NCBI GenBank assembly: GCA_025937075.1 | Contig: JAICSD010000009.1 | Location: forward strand, 1-22,486 | Direction: 5' to 3' | Length of the DNA: 22,486 nucleotides | DNA from: Vicinamibacteria bacterium | GTDB lineage: Bacteria; Acidobacteriota; Vicinamibacteria; Vicinamibacterales; 2-12-FULL-66-21 | Made by a program: the position numbers and the translations under genes | Shown here: positions 1-11,639 of the stretch, one piece after another | Numbering within the stretch: position 1 is the first letter of the stretch | Layout: every line of letters starts with the position of its first letter | Notes under the pieces: generated by a model | What the model saw: the letters and a program-made list of their open reading frames with translations, nothing else | Database searches by the model: none | Told to the model about the DNA's origin: nothing

Positions 1-103
1 CTCCGTACGAAACTATTCCGCGTCGTCCGCGACCGAAGTTACGCGCTACGAAAAATTGTCCGCGTTCTCCGCGTCGTCCGCGGCCCGCGTTTGTCCGCGG
101 CCG

Positions 104-112
<9 letters not shown>
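1..112. repeat. CGCGGAC-type short repeat cluster 3' of the thiolase gene
   Basis: The stretch downstream of the thiolase stop codon (minus strand) is built from repeated GTCCGCG (rc CGCGGAC) words. The 15-mer TCCGCGTCGTCCGCG occurs twice exactly, at 17-31 and 68-82. Further GTCCGCG copies lie at 58-64 and 94-100. The same word forms a tidy tandem array after the TonB receptor stop codon near 17087. No gene is visible here. A role as mRNA 3' end, REP-like dispersed repeat or protein-binding site is inference only. Confidence 0.7.
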
Positions 113-1233
<1,121 letters not shown>

Positions 1234-1237
<4 letters not shown>

Positions 1238-1896
1238 GACCCTTCCCCGGTTCCCTTGACTGTCGGATCCACGAAATCCCCCAGCAGATCCTCGAGCGCT
1301 TCGCCCACCTCCGTCGTATGACCGTCGAACAGGTGATCGGCGGCGTCGATGACGACCAGTTCTTTCGGCTCGGGCACCTCACCGTAGAACTTCCACATGT
1401 CCTGAATAGGGCATATGTCGTCTGCCTCACCCTGCACGAAGAACTTCGGTTTCGTGCTGCGCCGCGTGTTGGAAAAGTCGTAGCCGGCCTTCGTGACGGG
1501 AGGCGCGATGCCGATCAGCACGCTCACGCGGTCGTCGACCGCGCCGGTCTCGAGCGCGATCCACGCGCCGAACGAAAACCCCGCCGCCCACAACGGCAAG
1601 TTCGGATAGCGCGCCGCCATGTAATCGAGCGCCGCGCGGAAATCCTCACGCTCCCCATCGCCGCGATCGAATGCGCCTGCGCTGCGCCCGACACCGCGGA
1701 AGTTGAACCGCAGCACGGCACAGCCCGTGCGCGCCAGTCCCTTCGCGCCCTGATACACCGCCTTCGTGTGCATCGTCCCGCCGTCGGTCGGCAGAGGATG
1801 CGCGAAGACGACGGCGGCGCGTGGGGCGGTCTTCGGCTCGTCGAGGAGCGCGTCGAGATGCCCTGCAGGGCCGGTCAGATCATGAATGGGCGGCAT
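1234..1896 (-). CDS. Alpha/beta hydrolase, small dienelactone-hydrolase-like type
   Basis: A 220-residue cytoplasmic alpha/beta hydrolase with no signal peptide. The oxyanion-side motif FAHPLPTDGG is at residues 31-40, FNFRGVGRS at 64-72, and the nucleophile elbow GFSFGAW puts Ser108 in place. Asp159 or Asp160 in GEADDICP and His188 in DAADHLF complete a plausible triad. This layout (HP..GG, RG.G.S, G.S.G, late DH) is typical of the small YsgA/YtmA-like or COG2945-type hydrolases. The start overlaps the preceding hydrolase by 17 bp and the stop overlaps the thiolase start by 4 bp. Membership in a beta-oxidation operon suggests an acyl ester or acyl-CoA thioester substrate, but that is inference. 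Confidence 0.88.
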
Positions 1897-2659
1897 GGAT
1901 GAACTCGCTCACGATGCGGCCGAACCGCTCGGGCTGCGTGATGGATCCCAGATGTCCGGTGCGAGGCATCATTTCGTAGCGCGCTCCGCGGATGAGCGCC
2001 ACGTACTCGCGCGTCGACGCGACAGGCACGACGCGGTCCAGCTCCGGCTCGCCCGTGACCACGAGCGTGGGCGCGACGATGCGCGCGCAGTCATCGCGGA
2101 GATCCGTTCGCTGCTGCAGCCGTACGCGGCGCGCCATCAGGCCGGGAATCGCGGGAGCCGCCGCCGCGCCTGCGAAGTAGCCGACCGTGAATCGCGCGCG
2201 CCCTCTCCAGTCCTCGTGCGATGCATAGATCTCCGTGCGAAGGCGGTCCAGTGCCGTCGCGCAGAATGCGGGCAACGACCGCCACGGCCGAGCGACGTAG
2301 CGCGCCTGCCGATCGCTTGGTTTCCACGAGGGTCCCGGAGCGGAGACGAGGATCAACGCGCTCACGCGGTCGGGACGCGCCGCCGCGTAGCGCGCCGCGA
2401 TGACGCCGCCGTACGAGACGCCGCACAGCGCGAAGCGATCGATGCGGCAGCGCTTCGCGATCGAATCGATCTGATCGATGAAGGTGTCGAATCCCCGTGA
2501 GGCATCCATCTTCGCGCCCGACCCGATGTCGCCGCACAGCGAGTAGCTGATCGCGCGGAAGTGCTTCGACAGCACGCGCAGTGCCGGACGCATCCATTCC
2601 CAGCGTCCCTGGATGCCGGGAATCAGAACGAGCGGTGGTCCGAGGCCGCGGTCGTACAT
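1880..2659 (-). CDS. Alpha/beta hydrolase, second copy in fad operon
   Basis: A 259-residue alpha/beta hydrolase fold protein. The oxyanion-loop motif LVLIPGIQGRWEWM is near residues 10-23, the nucleophile elbow CGVSYGG carries Ser82, Asp208 lies in TGEPELDRVVP, and His236 is in RTGHLGSI. The cap region between residues 110 and 190 is Arg/Ala-rich. It belongs to the broad Abhydrolase_1 group (esterases, thioesterases, lactonases) and is distinct from the smaller hydrolase that follows. The gene begins 6 bp after the fadN stop codon without a clear Shine-Dalgarno sequence, so coupling is likely. A role in removing acyl groups from CoA or in esterolysis feeding beta-oxidation is inferred from context. 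Confidence 0.88.
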   Translation of the reverse strand: MYDRGLGPPLVLIPGIQGRWEWMRPALRVLSKHFRAISYSLCGDIGSGAKMDASRGFDTFIDQIDSIAKRCRIDRFALCGVSYGGVIAARYAAARPDRVSALILVSAPGPSWKPSDRQARYVARPWRSLPAFCATALDRLRTEIYASHEDWRGRARFTVGYFAGAAAAPAIPGLMARRVRLQQRTDLRDDCARIVAPTLVVTGEPELDRVVPVASTREYVALIRGARYEMMPRTGHLGSITQPERFGRIVSEFIHAAHS

Positions 2660-2665
2660 GAGAGG

Positions 2666-4920
<2,255 letters not shown>

Positions 4921-4924
<4 letters not shown>

Positions 4925-5583
4925 GACGTCCCCCGCCGCCGCGTGCGCCTGCCGCCAATGCCATTGACGAGGATCTCCACGATCGCGTCCGCATCGGCCG
5001 CCGGCGAATACCGCCTCCGGCTGAGAATCCAGTTCGTCGCCATCTCGTCGAGCGCACCGAAGAACAGCTTCGATGCGAGCGTCGGATTGATGTCGGCCCG
5101 GAACGCGCCGGTCGTCTGCCCCTCGACGATGACCTGGCGGATCATGCCCAGATACTCGCGGAGCGTCGTTGCGGAGAAGCGCTCCATGAATTTCGTGGAC
5201 TGGCGCAATTCGACCTGGAACACGATCGCGAGATTGCGATCCCGGCTCACGCGATCGAGGTGGACGCTGGCGATGGCCTTCAGCTTTCCGACCGGGTCGG
5301 CGATTGGCGCGATTGCACGACGGCCTTCCTCGATCGCGTCCTTCATCGTCCTCTCGAAGATCGAGACGAGCAGGTCGTCCTTGCTGCGGAAGTAGAGGTA
5401 GACGGTTCCGGCGGCGACGCCCGCCGCGCGAGCGACGTCAGCGACCTGCGCGTTGAAGTAGCCGCTCCCGGCGAAGACGTCGATTGCGGCGCGCAGGATC
5501 GCTGCGCGCTTGTCGGTGCGTTCGGGACGGTCGACGACGGCTCGGGCGGACGGGGGCGCGTTCAACACTGAATGAATGTTCAT
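4921..5583 (-). CDS. fadR: TetR/AcrR-family repressor, FadR-like
   Basis: A 220-residue TetR-family regulator. The N-terminal HTH domain spans about residues 24-75 and contains ILRAAIDVFAGSGYF and the recognition-helix segment GVAAGTVYLYFRSKDDLL. The C-terminal ligand domain is of the FadR/YsiA kind (VSRDRNLAIVFQVELRQS, FFGALDEMATNWILS). Such repressors release DNA on binding long-chain acyl-CoA. The gene heads the beta-oxidation operon and overlaps fadN by 4 bp. The most upstream ATG (5583) lies inside an 18-bp operator-like palindrome and next to a plausible -10, with no Shine-Dalgarno sequence. The GTG at 5568 or TTG at 5565, just past the operator, may be the true start. Function is assigned from family plus operator plus operon. 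Confidence 0.92.
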
Positions 5584-5586
5584 TCA
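5569..5586. promoter_or_regulatory. FadR-type operator
   Basis: TGAATGAATGTTCATTCA is an 18-bp near-perfect palindrome, with 8 of 9 positions symmetric in each half. It matches the TGAATGA-N4-TCATTCA pattern known for FadR of Bacillus and related TetR acyl-CoA repressors. It overlaps the annotated ATG of the repressor gene and the predicted -10, which fits negative autoregulation of the whole fad operon. It could also affect the divergent CsoR-type gene. Confidence 0.85.
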
Positions 5587-5605
5587 GCCAAGGCGATGCT
5601 GTCAA
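5577..5605 (-). promoter_or_regulatory. Predicted sigma70-type promoter of the fad operon
   Basis: On the minus strand a consensus -35 TTGACA (5605-5600) is followed after 17 bp by TGAACA (5582-5577), a weak -10 that lies within the FadR-type operator. Transcription would start near 5570, downstream of the annotated ATG at 5583. This supports a start codon further in (GTG 5568 or TTG 5565) and possibly a leaderless mRNA. The -10 is a poor match, so this is tentative. Confidence 0.4.
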
Positions 5606-5657
5606 CAAGGAGAACTGGAGTTGACTAGCGTCAATCTCCAACCTCCTCTCCCTGAGC

Positions 5658-5696
5658 TATAGTGGGCCCAAGCCCCCTCACCGGGAAAGAAGGACC
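5658..5696 (+). promoter_or_regulatory. -10 box, GC palindrome and ribosome-binding site of the CsoR-type gene
   Basis: TATAGT (5658-5663) is a good -10 without a clear -35. It runs into the palindrome TGGGCCCA (5663-5670). AGAAGGA (5688-5694) ends 2 bases before the ATG at 5697 and is a good Shine-Dalgarno match at close spacing. A G/C tract flanked by A/T next to the -10 is the kind of site CsoR-family repressors bind, so autoregulation is plausible but unproven. Confidence 0.45.
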
Positions 5697-5972
5697 ATGT
5701 TGGACGAACACCAGCAGCAGGCGATCGTCACGAGATTGAACCGCATCGAAGGCCAGGTGCGGGGCATCCGACGCATGGTCCAGGAACCGCGGCTGTGCGT
5801 CGAGATCCTCCAGCAGCTCGCGGCCGCCGAAGCCGCGCTCAATCGCATCAGCCTCGCCGTCTTCAAGTTCCACGTCGAGAAGTGTGTCCCTGAAGGCATC
5901 GCGCAGGGAGAGCCGGAGCGCGAAAAGCGTCTCAGTGAGCTGATCGACATCTTCGATCGGTTCTCGAAGTAG
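5697..5972 (+). CDS. CsoR/DUF156-family metal-sensing transcriptional repressor
   Basis: A 91-residue all-helical regulator. RLNRIEGQVRGIRRMV at residues 13-28 is the DUF156 signature. The sensor residues are Cys34 (PRLCVEIL), His59 and Cys63 (FHVEKC), with the 25- and 4-residue spacing of the Cu(I)-binding Cys-His-Cys triad of CsoR. FrmR and CstR types differ at these positions. Length and helices are complete and the Shine-Dalgarno sequence is clear. CsoR proteins normally sit next to copper exporters or chaperones, but here the neighbours are a fad operon (divergent) and a VWFA-type gene (convergent). Its target is therefore not evident. Copper sensing is likely from the triad; formaldehyde or sulfane sulfur sensing is less likely. 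Confidence 0.92.
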   Translation: MLDEHQQQAIVTRLNRIEGQVRGIRRMVQEPRLCVEILQQLAAAEAALNRISLAVFKFHVEKCVPEGIAQGEPEREKRLSELIDIFDRFSK

Positions 5973-6018
5973 AGGGGGCCCCGGACGTCGCCCGGGTGAC
6001 GGGATGCAGGCTGCCCGA

Positions 6019-8181
6019 TTACTGCATCCACTCGAGATCGTGCAGCGCCTGTCTGGCGCGTGCGACGTAGGGGCCTCCAAGCCGCACGTACTGCTCGTAA
6101 TTGGCGATGGCGGCTTTGATGTCCTCCCGATTTCCCAGCCAGCGCCCTTCGACGCTGGAATAGCGGCGAAGCTTGAAATACCGCAGCTCATGTGTCCGGG
6201 CGAGATTGAAGTACGCGAGAGCATCCTGCGGGTGCGCCCCGATCGCCGTCCCGAATGTCCGGATGGCGTCGTTCAGTGCCCCGCGACGTACCTGAATCGT
6301 ACCCATCGCGTTCATCAGGTCGATGTCCGCTGGCCAGCGCCCGGCAGCGATCTTCAAGACGTCCAAGGCCCGCGCGTAATTGTCCAGTTGAATGTAGGCG
6401 TCGGCGAGATCTAGATACACCGGTCTGAATTCCGGGACCAGGACTCGAACCTTCTCCCATTCCCGCGCGGCCAGGTCGATGTGCCGCAAACCGAGCTCCG
6501 AGAAGCCGAACACGTAGTGAACCCAGGCGTGCGCGTCCGGCTCGGCGGCGGCCTTCTCGAGCAGAACTGCCGCTCCTTCCAGATCTCCCTTACGGTACCG
6601 GTCCCATCCCTTGGAGGCCAGGCTGTCTTCGCTTCCACGGCTTCCTTCGTGGGCAGCGAGCGCGTCGATTCGATCCGAATCGGGGCGAAGGACGAATCCT
6701 GGGGGGTCGACTGACGCACCGAGTGAGGTCGCACCGACTGGCGTGACCGGGCTATCCGCCGCCGACAGGAGCCCCTCCGGCACGCCGACGCCCGTCCTCA
6801 GAACTGGTTCCGAGGTTCCCAAGGTTCCTGGGTTCCCGCGTTCTGGTTCCAGGGTTCCAGGGTTCCCGGGTTCAGGTTCGGTAGCTTCCGGGTGCAGCAT
6901 CCCGGCTGCGGCGAGGTACCCGCGCCTCGCGCGAACCTTCAGGCCCGGTCGCTTGACCTTGACGCTGATTCTGCGGAACGAGCCATCGGCTGCGGGATTC
7001 GCCGGAACGTACCCAATAACGTAGTACTGGCTCGTGTCGCGCGCGATCTCGCTGAGCGCCCGAGCGAAGTCGTTCGTGTGCCGGATCGCGTATCCGCCGG
7101 TATCGACCGCCAGCATGTTCGGGCCGTCCTCGATCGTGTTGTAGGCGTCCATCGGCGGAGCACCGTCAGGATCCATGACGCCGACCTGGTGAACGTCGCC
7201 GGTCTGTCTCGTATCGAGCCCGCGCGTGTCGATACTGTAGATGCGGACGTTTGACCGGGCGGCGGCCCCGGCGATCTGCCGGAGATCCGCCCAGGATTCT
7301 TCGATGAAGAATCCGTCCGTCATCAGGACGATCGTCTTTCGTCCCGGAAATCGGCCGAGGCCCGACGCAAGCGCCGCGAGGGCCCGCACGGTTTTCGCGG
7401 CGGGCGGACGCATCTCGCCGACGATGTTCTGCGCCTTCGAGCGGACGAGCGGCTCGATCGCATCGGCGCCTTGCCTGCATGCACCGGGGTCGTCAGTGCA
7501 CGCGCGCCGGACCACCTGTTGGAGCACCTCGCGATCGTTGGCAAGCGCGATCCGGACCGCCTCTGATTCGCTCGAGAACCGAGGCCACTCCAAAAGATTC
7601 AGCCGTAGCGAGGTCTTCGAGAAGTCCGGCTTTGCGTGTTCGATCGCAGCGATCAGCTCCTCGCGGCTGGACGTTAGATGATTTCCCGCCATCGAGTCGC
7701 CGATGACCACTCCTCCGACGTCGTCGGGCTGGAACTGACTCGTGAGAAAGTCGATCGCAGCCTGCTGCAGGCGCTTGAAAGGTCCGGCCTGCATGTGCTC
7801 CCGATCGAACAGCAGCACGAACACGCGCCGACGTGCGGCTGCTGCCGTGGACGATCCTGACGCTGTCAATCCAGCGGCGGGCACCGATGGAATGACACTC
7901 TCGCCGCTCACGGCATAGACGCGATCGATTCGCTGCCGAGTGCCGTCTTCGAGCACATCGAAATCGTCGCGCGTCAGACCGCTGGCGAATCGTCCGGAAG
8001 AGTCCGTGACGATGGCGTCGACCTCTACGAGCACCGTGCCGGCGCGAAAGGATGGCGGCTGCGCCGCCTCCTGAGTGCTTCCCGAGGCGCGGGCACGTTC
8101 CGCCTGAAGCCGTAAGCCACCGGAGAACACTGCAGCACCGCAGGAGAGCACGGCAGTGTACGCGAGCGCGGCGCGTGTCAT
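6019..8181 (-). CDS. VWFA-related acidobacterial protein with C-terminal TPRs
   Basis: A 720-residue secreted protein. A weak signal peptide or N-terminal anchor (about residues 4-32) precedes the acidobacterial VWFA-related domain. That domain has FRAGTVLVEVDAIVTDSSGR near 45, the beta-strand RRVFVLLFDREHM at 118, GRKTIVLMTDGFF near 280, and the closing YYVIGYVPA and RRGYLAA near 386-425. The MIDAS position reads DREHM, not the classical DxSxS, so metal binding may be altered. A Pro/Gly/Glu linker (430-500) encoded partly by a GGTTCC tandem repeat joins it to TPRs at about 525-715. It overlaps the upstream gene by ATGA (8178-8181) and is the last gene of the minus-strand cluster. A scaffold or protein-interaction role at the cell envelope is likely; the exact role is unknown. 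Confidence 0.9.
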   Translation of the reverse strand: MTRAALAYTAVLSCGAAVFSGGLRLQAERARASGSTQEAAQPPSFRAGTVLVEVDAIVTDSSGRFASGLTRDDFDVLEDGTRQRIDRVYAVSGESVIPSVPAAGLTASGSSTAAAARRRVFVLLFDREHMQAGPFKRLQQAAIDFLTSQFQPDDVGGVVIGDSMAGNHLTSSREELIAAIEHAKPDFSKTSLRLNLLEWPRFSSESEAVRIALANDREVLQQVVRRACTDDPGACRQGADAIEPLVRSKAQNIVGEMRPPAAKTVRALAALASGLGRFPGRKTIVLMTDGFFIEESWADLRQIAGAAARSNVRIYSIDTRGLDTRQTGDVHQVGVMDPDGAPPMDAYNTIEDGPNMLAVDTGGYAIRHTNDFARALSEIARDTSQYYVIGYVPANPAADGSFRRISVKVKRPGLKVRARRGYLAAAGMLHPEATEPEPGNPGTLEPERGNPGTLGTSEPVLRTGVGVPEGLLSAADSPVTPVGATSLGASVDPPGFVLRPDSDRIDALAAHEGSRGSEDSLASKGWDRYRKGDLEGAAVLLEKAAAEPDAHAWVHYVFGFSELGLRHIDLAAREWEKVRVLVPEFRPVYLDLADAYIQLDNYARALDVLKIAAGRWPADIDLMNAMGTIQVRRGALNDAIRTFGTAIGAHPQDALAYFNLARTHELRYFKLRRYSSVEGRWLGNREDIKAAIANYEQYVRLGGPYVARARQALHDLEWMQ
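6806..6880. repeat. GGTTCC tandem repeat encoding an interdomain linker
   Basis: Copies of GGTTCC or close variants start at 6806, 6814, 6823, 6831, 6845, 6853, 6861, 6869 and 6875, mostly 8-9 bp apart. The array lies in the VWFA/TPR gene and is translated on the minus strand as a linker with two GNPGTL words (about residues 434-459). An 8-bp period is not a multiple of 3, so copy-number change would usually shift the frame. Confidence 0.75.
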
Positions 8182-8963
8182 GGCGTGGGCTGCTTCACCT
8201 CGACGATCTCGAGCGTTGCCTTGCGCTTCCCGGTGCGTTCGAAGTAGGCGAGACGTGTCCCGTCAGGGCTCCAGGCGGGAAGGAGCACGGCCCGGGAGTC
8301 GGGGACCTGCTGCTTGCGCCCCTGGTCATCCATGATGACGAGACGCCCCTCCTCGTTGCCATACGCGATCAGCCCGCTGTTCGTGGGTGCCCACCCGAAT
8401 GTGAGGCCGGGCACTGCCGCAGCGTTTAGGAACTCCCCGATGATCTGCCCCTTGAGCCGCAGGGTGTAGTAGTGCGCGACCTGCGACTGCATGGACGCCG
8501 ACATCGCCCCCGCGGCAGCTCCGGCGCCGACGGGATCCATGGCGCCGCCGCCCTCGAGCCCGCCTCGCGCGAGCTCTCCTCCCATGGGGGTTGCTGTTCC
8601 CGCAACCCGCTTCTGTCGTTCTTCCACGTCGATTTTGAACGCAGGAATCCCGGGTGCCGCCTGCCCTGACTTCCAGGTCCAGTATTCGGCGGCCCAGGGT
8701 GGTTCCTGATCAGCATGCGTCGGCGCCTGCCCGTCGAGCGGGAGCATGTAATGGTGAATGGCGACGACACGCCCCGAGCGGTCGCGTTCGACCGTCTGGA
8801 GATACATCTGCTTCGCATCCGGCGCCCACGCGAGGCGAAACGGTTCCCCTTTCAGCTTGTTCGTGTCCACTTCGACGATCGCTGCAGCTTTCGACACCGT
8901 AAGCTTCGACGCATCGGCCGTCGGCGATCCCGCCGCGATCAAGAAAAGTGTCAGTGCGATCAT
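8178..8963 (-). CDS. Small secreted beta-propeller-like protein (PD40/WD40-type repeats)
   Basis: A 261-residue protein I do not recognise as a named family. The start is the ATG at 8963, preceded by AGAGGA at good spacing; the reading frame stays open further upstream but there it overlaps the VWFA gene. A short signal peptide (MIALTLFLIAAGSPTADA) is followed by propeller-like blades: FRLAWAPDAKQMYLQT near 42, TFGWAPTNSGLIAYG near 188 and LPAWSPDGTRLAYFER near 228, which are TolB/PD40-like. A Gly/Ala/Met-rich, probably disordered stretch lies at about 124-160. The gene sits 14 bp after the upstream VWFA gene and overlaps the downstream one by 4 bp, so it probably works with these envelope proteins. 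Confidence 0.82.
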   Translation of the reverse strand: MIALTLFLIAAGSPTADASKLTVSKAAAIVEVDTNKLKGEPFRLAWAPDAKQMYLQTVERDRSGRVVAIHHYMLPLDGQAPTHADQEPPWAAEYWTWKSGQAAPGIPAFKIDVEERQKRVAGTATPMGGELARGGLEGGGAMDPVGAGAAAGAMSASMQSQVAHYYTLRLKGQIIGEFLNAAAVPGLTFGWAPTNSGLIAYGNEEGRLVIMDDQGRKQQVPDSRAVLLPAWSPDGTRLAYFERTGKRKATLEIVEVKQPTP

Positions 8964-8977
8964 GCGAGTCCTCTTTT

Positions 8978-11584
8978 CTATCGCTCCTGGAATTGCGCCA
9001 GACGCTCGTGGAGCTCCGGCGAATCGGGTACTGCCTTCAGTCCGCTCTCCACCACTTGACGTGCGAGCATCGGCTGCCCCAGGCGCAGGTAGGCATCGGC
9101 GAGCGCGAGATACGGTGGAATGATCGTCGGGTTCAGCAGCACGCCGCCCCGCCACGCCGTGATTGCCGCGCGGTCGTCGCCCGCCGCGGCGAGCGACCAT
9201 CCCAGAACGAACACCAGCGCGGGCTCCATGTGGCCCGCATCGCGCGCGGCTCGGAATGCCGTCGCTGCCGACGTGTAATCTGCACGCGCAAACGCCGCCA
9301 CGCCGTGCAGGATCAGGCCATCGGCGGTGTTCGCTGCGGGCGACGCGAGCGCGGGATCGATCGCGGACCATCGGCCCGCATTCGCTGCGTGTGCCGCGCG
9401 TTCGAGCGCGCCACCGCTCGCCCGAGCATCGACACCCGCGATCAGGCTGCGTGCGAGATCGCCGCGAAGGACCTCGACCGGTTCGAACACGGCCGGCGTC
9501 GACGCCGCTGCGGCGGGCACAGGCGTCAAGTCGGCTGGCTGCACAGAGACGTCGCGCAGCACCTCGGCGATCGTGTCGCCGCCACGATGCACCGTCGCGC
9601 GGACGATGTACTGGCCCGCCGTCACGTGCGTCAAGGGCAAGGCGACGGCTGCAGCGCGCCTGGGACCATCGTTGGCGTCGCCGACGGTCTGAAGCTCCGC
9701 GGAGGCGGAGATGACGGGCGGCCCGCCGTCCAGCGGAACGAGATCCGTCATGACCGACAAGCCTTCGAGCTGCGAGGCCGTTCGCGCGTACAGCTCCAGG
9801 ATTCCGGTGAGCATCTCCGACGCGCGCGCGGCAGCGCGCACGGGCGGACCATTCACGTGCGACGAGCCGAGCACGAGATCGCTCGCCTCCACATCAGCGC
9901 CGTGCATGGCGCGCACTTCGAAACGGCGGTCGGCGCTGCCGACGAGCCCGCCCGGCTCGCGGACCACCGCGCGCATCAGATACGTGCCGGCCGGCAGCGG
10001 AAACTGCACCCGATAGATGCTCGTGCCTGTCGTCGCGCCCGGGGAGCTCGGCGCACCCGGAAGTGCGAGCTTGTCGGTGCCGCTCGCCGCAACTTTGCCG
10101 GTCGCGGCATCGCGCACGACATAGACGACATCGGCTGCTGCCGTTCCCGTGGATGCGACGGGCAGTTCTCCCGAGAGGCAGACGATGACCTGCTGCAGCC
10201 CGGCGCCGCCGCGCAGCACGTACGTCGTGTATTCGATCGGCAGCCCTTCCTGAACGAACGGCGCCCGCAGCGCCGCATCGATCGTGCGGCGCCAATCAGC
10301 CGGCGTCGACTTCGGGCCGAGCGCATATCCGGTACGCGCGCTGACGTGAGCGCCGGGACGGCTCACGCTGACGTGAATCCGCCGATAGCGCTCTCGCGCA
10401 CCGTCAGCCCCCTCCCCCGGCGTGAAACCCACCAGGTAATAGTCCTCGGTCGCCCCGGCGAGATCCGCGAGCGCGCGATCAAGTTGCGCGCCCGCATCCG
10501 GAACGAGCGTGCCGGATGTCTCGCCGCTCAACGCTCCGAGCGCCTGCAGCTTGTCGAGCGTCTCGCTCGAAGCCTCTCCGCCGCGCGGCGTCGTGTCGTT
10601 CGCGTCCAGCGTGCGCGGGTTCAAATCCATGGCATCGACGACGGCATACGAGCGCGCCGCGGCGCTCGCCACTTCTTCGATTTCGTGGGTGACGTTGTCG
10701 GTCTGGAACCCCTCCGAGAACACGATGACGGCCTTACGACCGTCGATGGTGCTCAACGTGCGAACGATGTCGGCCAGCGATGCCAGGAAGCGGCGGGAGT
10801 CAGCATCGGCGCGCGCGACCATTGCGCGGGCGTCCTCGATCAGCACGCGGCGGTTGTCCTGGGGATTGTCGATCTGGGTCGCCGCTCCGCCGCCCTGTCG
10901 CCGGCTGCTCGTCCGCGTGTCGCTGGCCACCAGGGCTTCGGACGCGTTGTTCGTGACGCTGTCGAGGATCTTCTGATTGCCGCGGACGATCTCGTACGCT
11001 TCGTAGGTGCGCATGGGGGCGATCGCCGCGAGCGTGCCCTGACCCGTCTGTTCGGCCAGCCCGCGAACTGCCTTCAGCGCTTCACGCACGCGGCGAACGT
11101 CGGCCGTGAAATCGATTTGCGGGCCTGGTCCGGGCAGCGCGTACAGCGCGACGCGATCGCCCGCGCGCACGTGCGTCCGGAGGAATCGCTCCGCAGCGAG
11201 ACGCGCGGGCTGCTCGTGGCCGGAAAGGATGTGGGTTTCATCGAAGACGAGTACATAGATGTGGCCGCGCGGCGCGCCCTTGTTCGTGGACACCTGCGCG
11301 CCGATCGTTCGCTGCGCCGCGTCGAGATACGTGCCGTCAGGCGCGGACACATGCTGAAAGAGGAGAATCGGCCGCGGCGTGCCTTCTTCCGTGAGCTGCA
11401 GTTCCTCCGGCCGGAGGTCGCGAATCGGCCGCCCCTGGTCGTCCGTGACGCGCACATCGAGCCGCACCAGCTCCAGCCCGGAGCGGAAGACCGGCTTGTT
11501 GTCCTGCGCCTGCCCGGCCGTGCGGACGCCCGTCAGCGCCGCAATGAGGAACGGGACGGCGATGAGCACTCGGAGGCGAACCAC
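8978..11584 (-). CDS. VWFA-related acidobacterial protein, large, with C-terminal TPRs
   Basis: About 868 residues. I chose GTG 11584 because GGGGGGA lies 4 bases upstream and the product then begins with a good signal peptide (RLRVLIAVPFLIAALTGVRTAGQAQ). The frame remains open to 11665. The mature protein starts with the family's N-terminal strand block (GLELVRLDVRVTDDQGRPIRDL), then the VWFA core (HIYVLVFDETHILSG, KAVIVFSEGFQ, EDYYLVGFTPGE). A long beta-sandwich-like middle follows, and TPR-like helices make up about the last 130 residues (SAATAFRAARDAGHM, PPYLALADAYLRLGQP). The MIDAS site reads DETHI, again non-classical. It is preceded by a sulfatase-like gene across an 81-bp gap with a strong hairpin. 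The parallel with the 6019-8181 product suggests paralogues. Function unknown; secreted or periplasmic scaffold is likely. Confidence 0.9.
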   Translation of the reverse strand: MVRLRVLIAVPFLIAALTGVRTAGQAQDNKPVFRSGLELVRLDVRVTDDQGRPIRDLRPEELQLTEEGTPRPILLFQHVSAPDGTYLDAAQRTIGAQVSTNKGAPRGHIYVLVFDETHILSGHEQPARLAAERFLRTHVRAGDRVALYALPGPGPQIDFTADVRRVREALKAVRGLAEQTGQGTLAAIAPMRTYEAYEIVRGNQKILDSVTNNASEALVASDTRTSSRRQGGGAATQIDNPQDNRRVLIEDARAMVARADADSRRFLASLADIVRTLSTIDGRKAVIVFSEGFQTDNVTHEIEEVASAAARSYAVVDAMDLNPRTLDANDTTPRGGEASSETLDKLQALGALSGETSGTLVPDAGAQLDRALADLAGATEDYYLVGFTPGEGADGARERYRRIHVSVSRPGAHVSARTGYALGPKSTPADWRRTIDAALRAPFVQEGLPIEYTTYVLRGGAGLQQVIVCLSGELPVASTGTAAADVVYVVRDAATGKVAASGTDKLALPGAPSSPGATTGTSIYRVQFPLPAGTYLMRAVVREPGGLVGSADRRFEVRAMHGADVEASDLVLGSSHVNGPPVRAAARASEMLTGILELYARTASQLEGLSVMTDLVPLDGGPPVISASAELQTVGDANDGPRRAAAVALPLTHVTAGQYIVRATVHRGGDTIAEVLRDVSVQPADLTPVPAAAASTPAVFEPVEVLRGDLARSLIAGVDARASGGALERAAHAANAGRWSAIDPALASPAANTADGLILHGVAAFARADYTSAATAFRAARDAGHMEPALVFVLGWSLAAAGDDRAAITAWRGGVLLNPTIIPPYLALADAYLRLGQPMLARQVVESGLKAVPDSPELHERLAQFQER

Positions 11585-11639
11585 TGGTCCCCCCAGAAAG
11601 GCACTCGATTGTACGCGCAATTCCCTGCAGCGTGTAGGG

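Noticed and set aside
5973..6018. Terminator between the CsoR-type and VWFA genes
   Set aside because: Only a 5-bp CCCGG/CCGGG inverted repeat and a GGGGCCCC palindrome are present, with no T-run, so a terminator is not supported.
8964..9371. Upstream extension of the propeller-like gene
   Set aside because: The added residues overlap the VWFA/TPR gene in another frame and lack motifs, while ATG 8963 has a Shine-Dalgarno sequence and begins a signal peptide.
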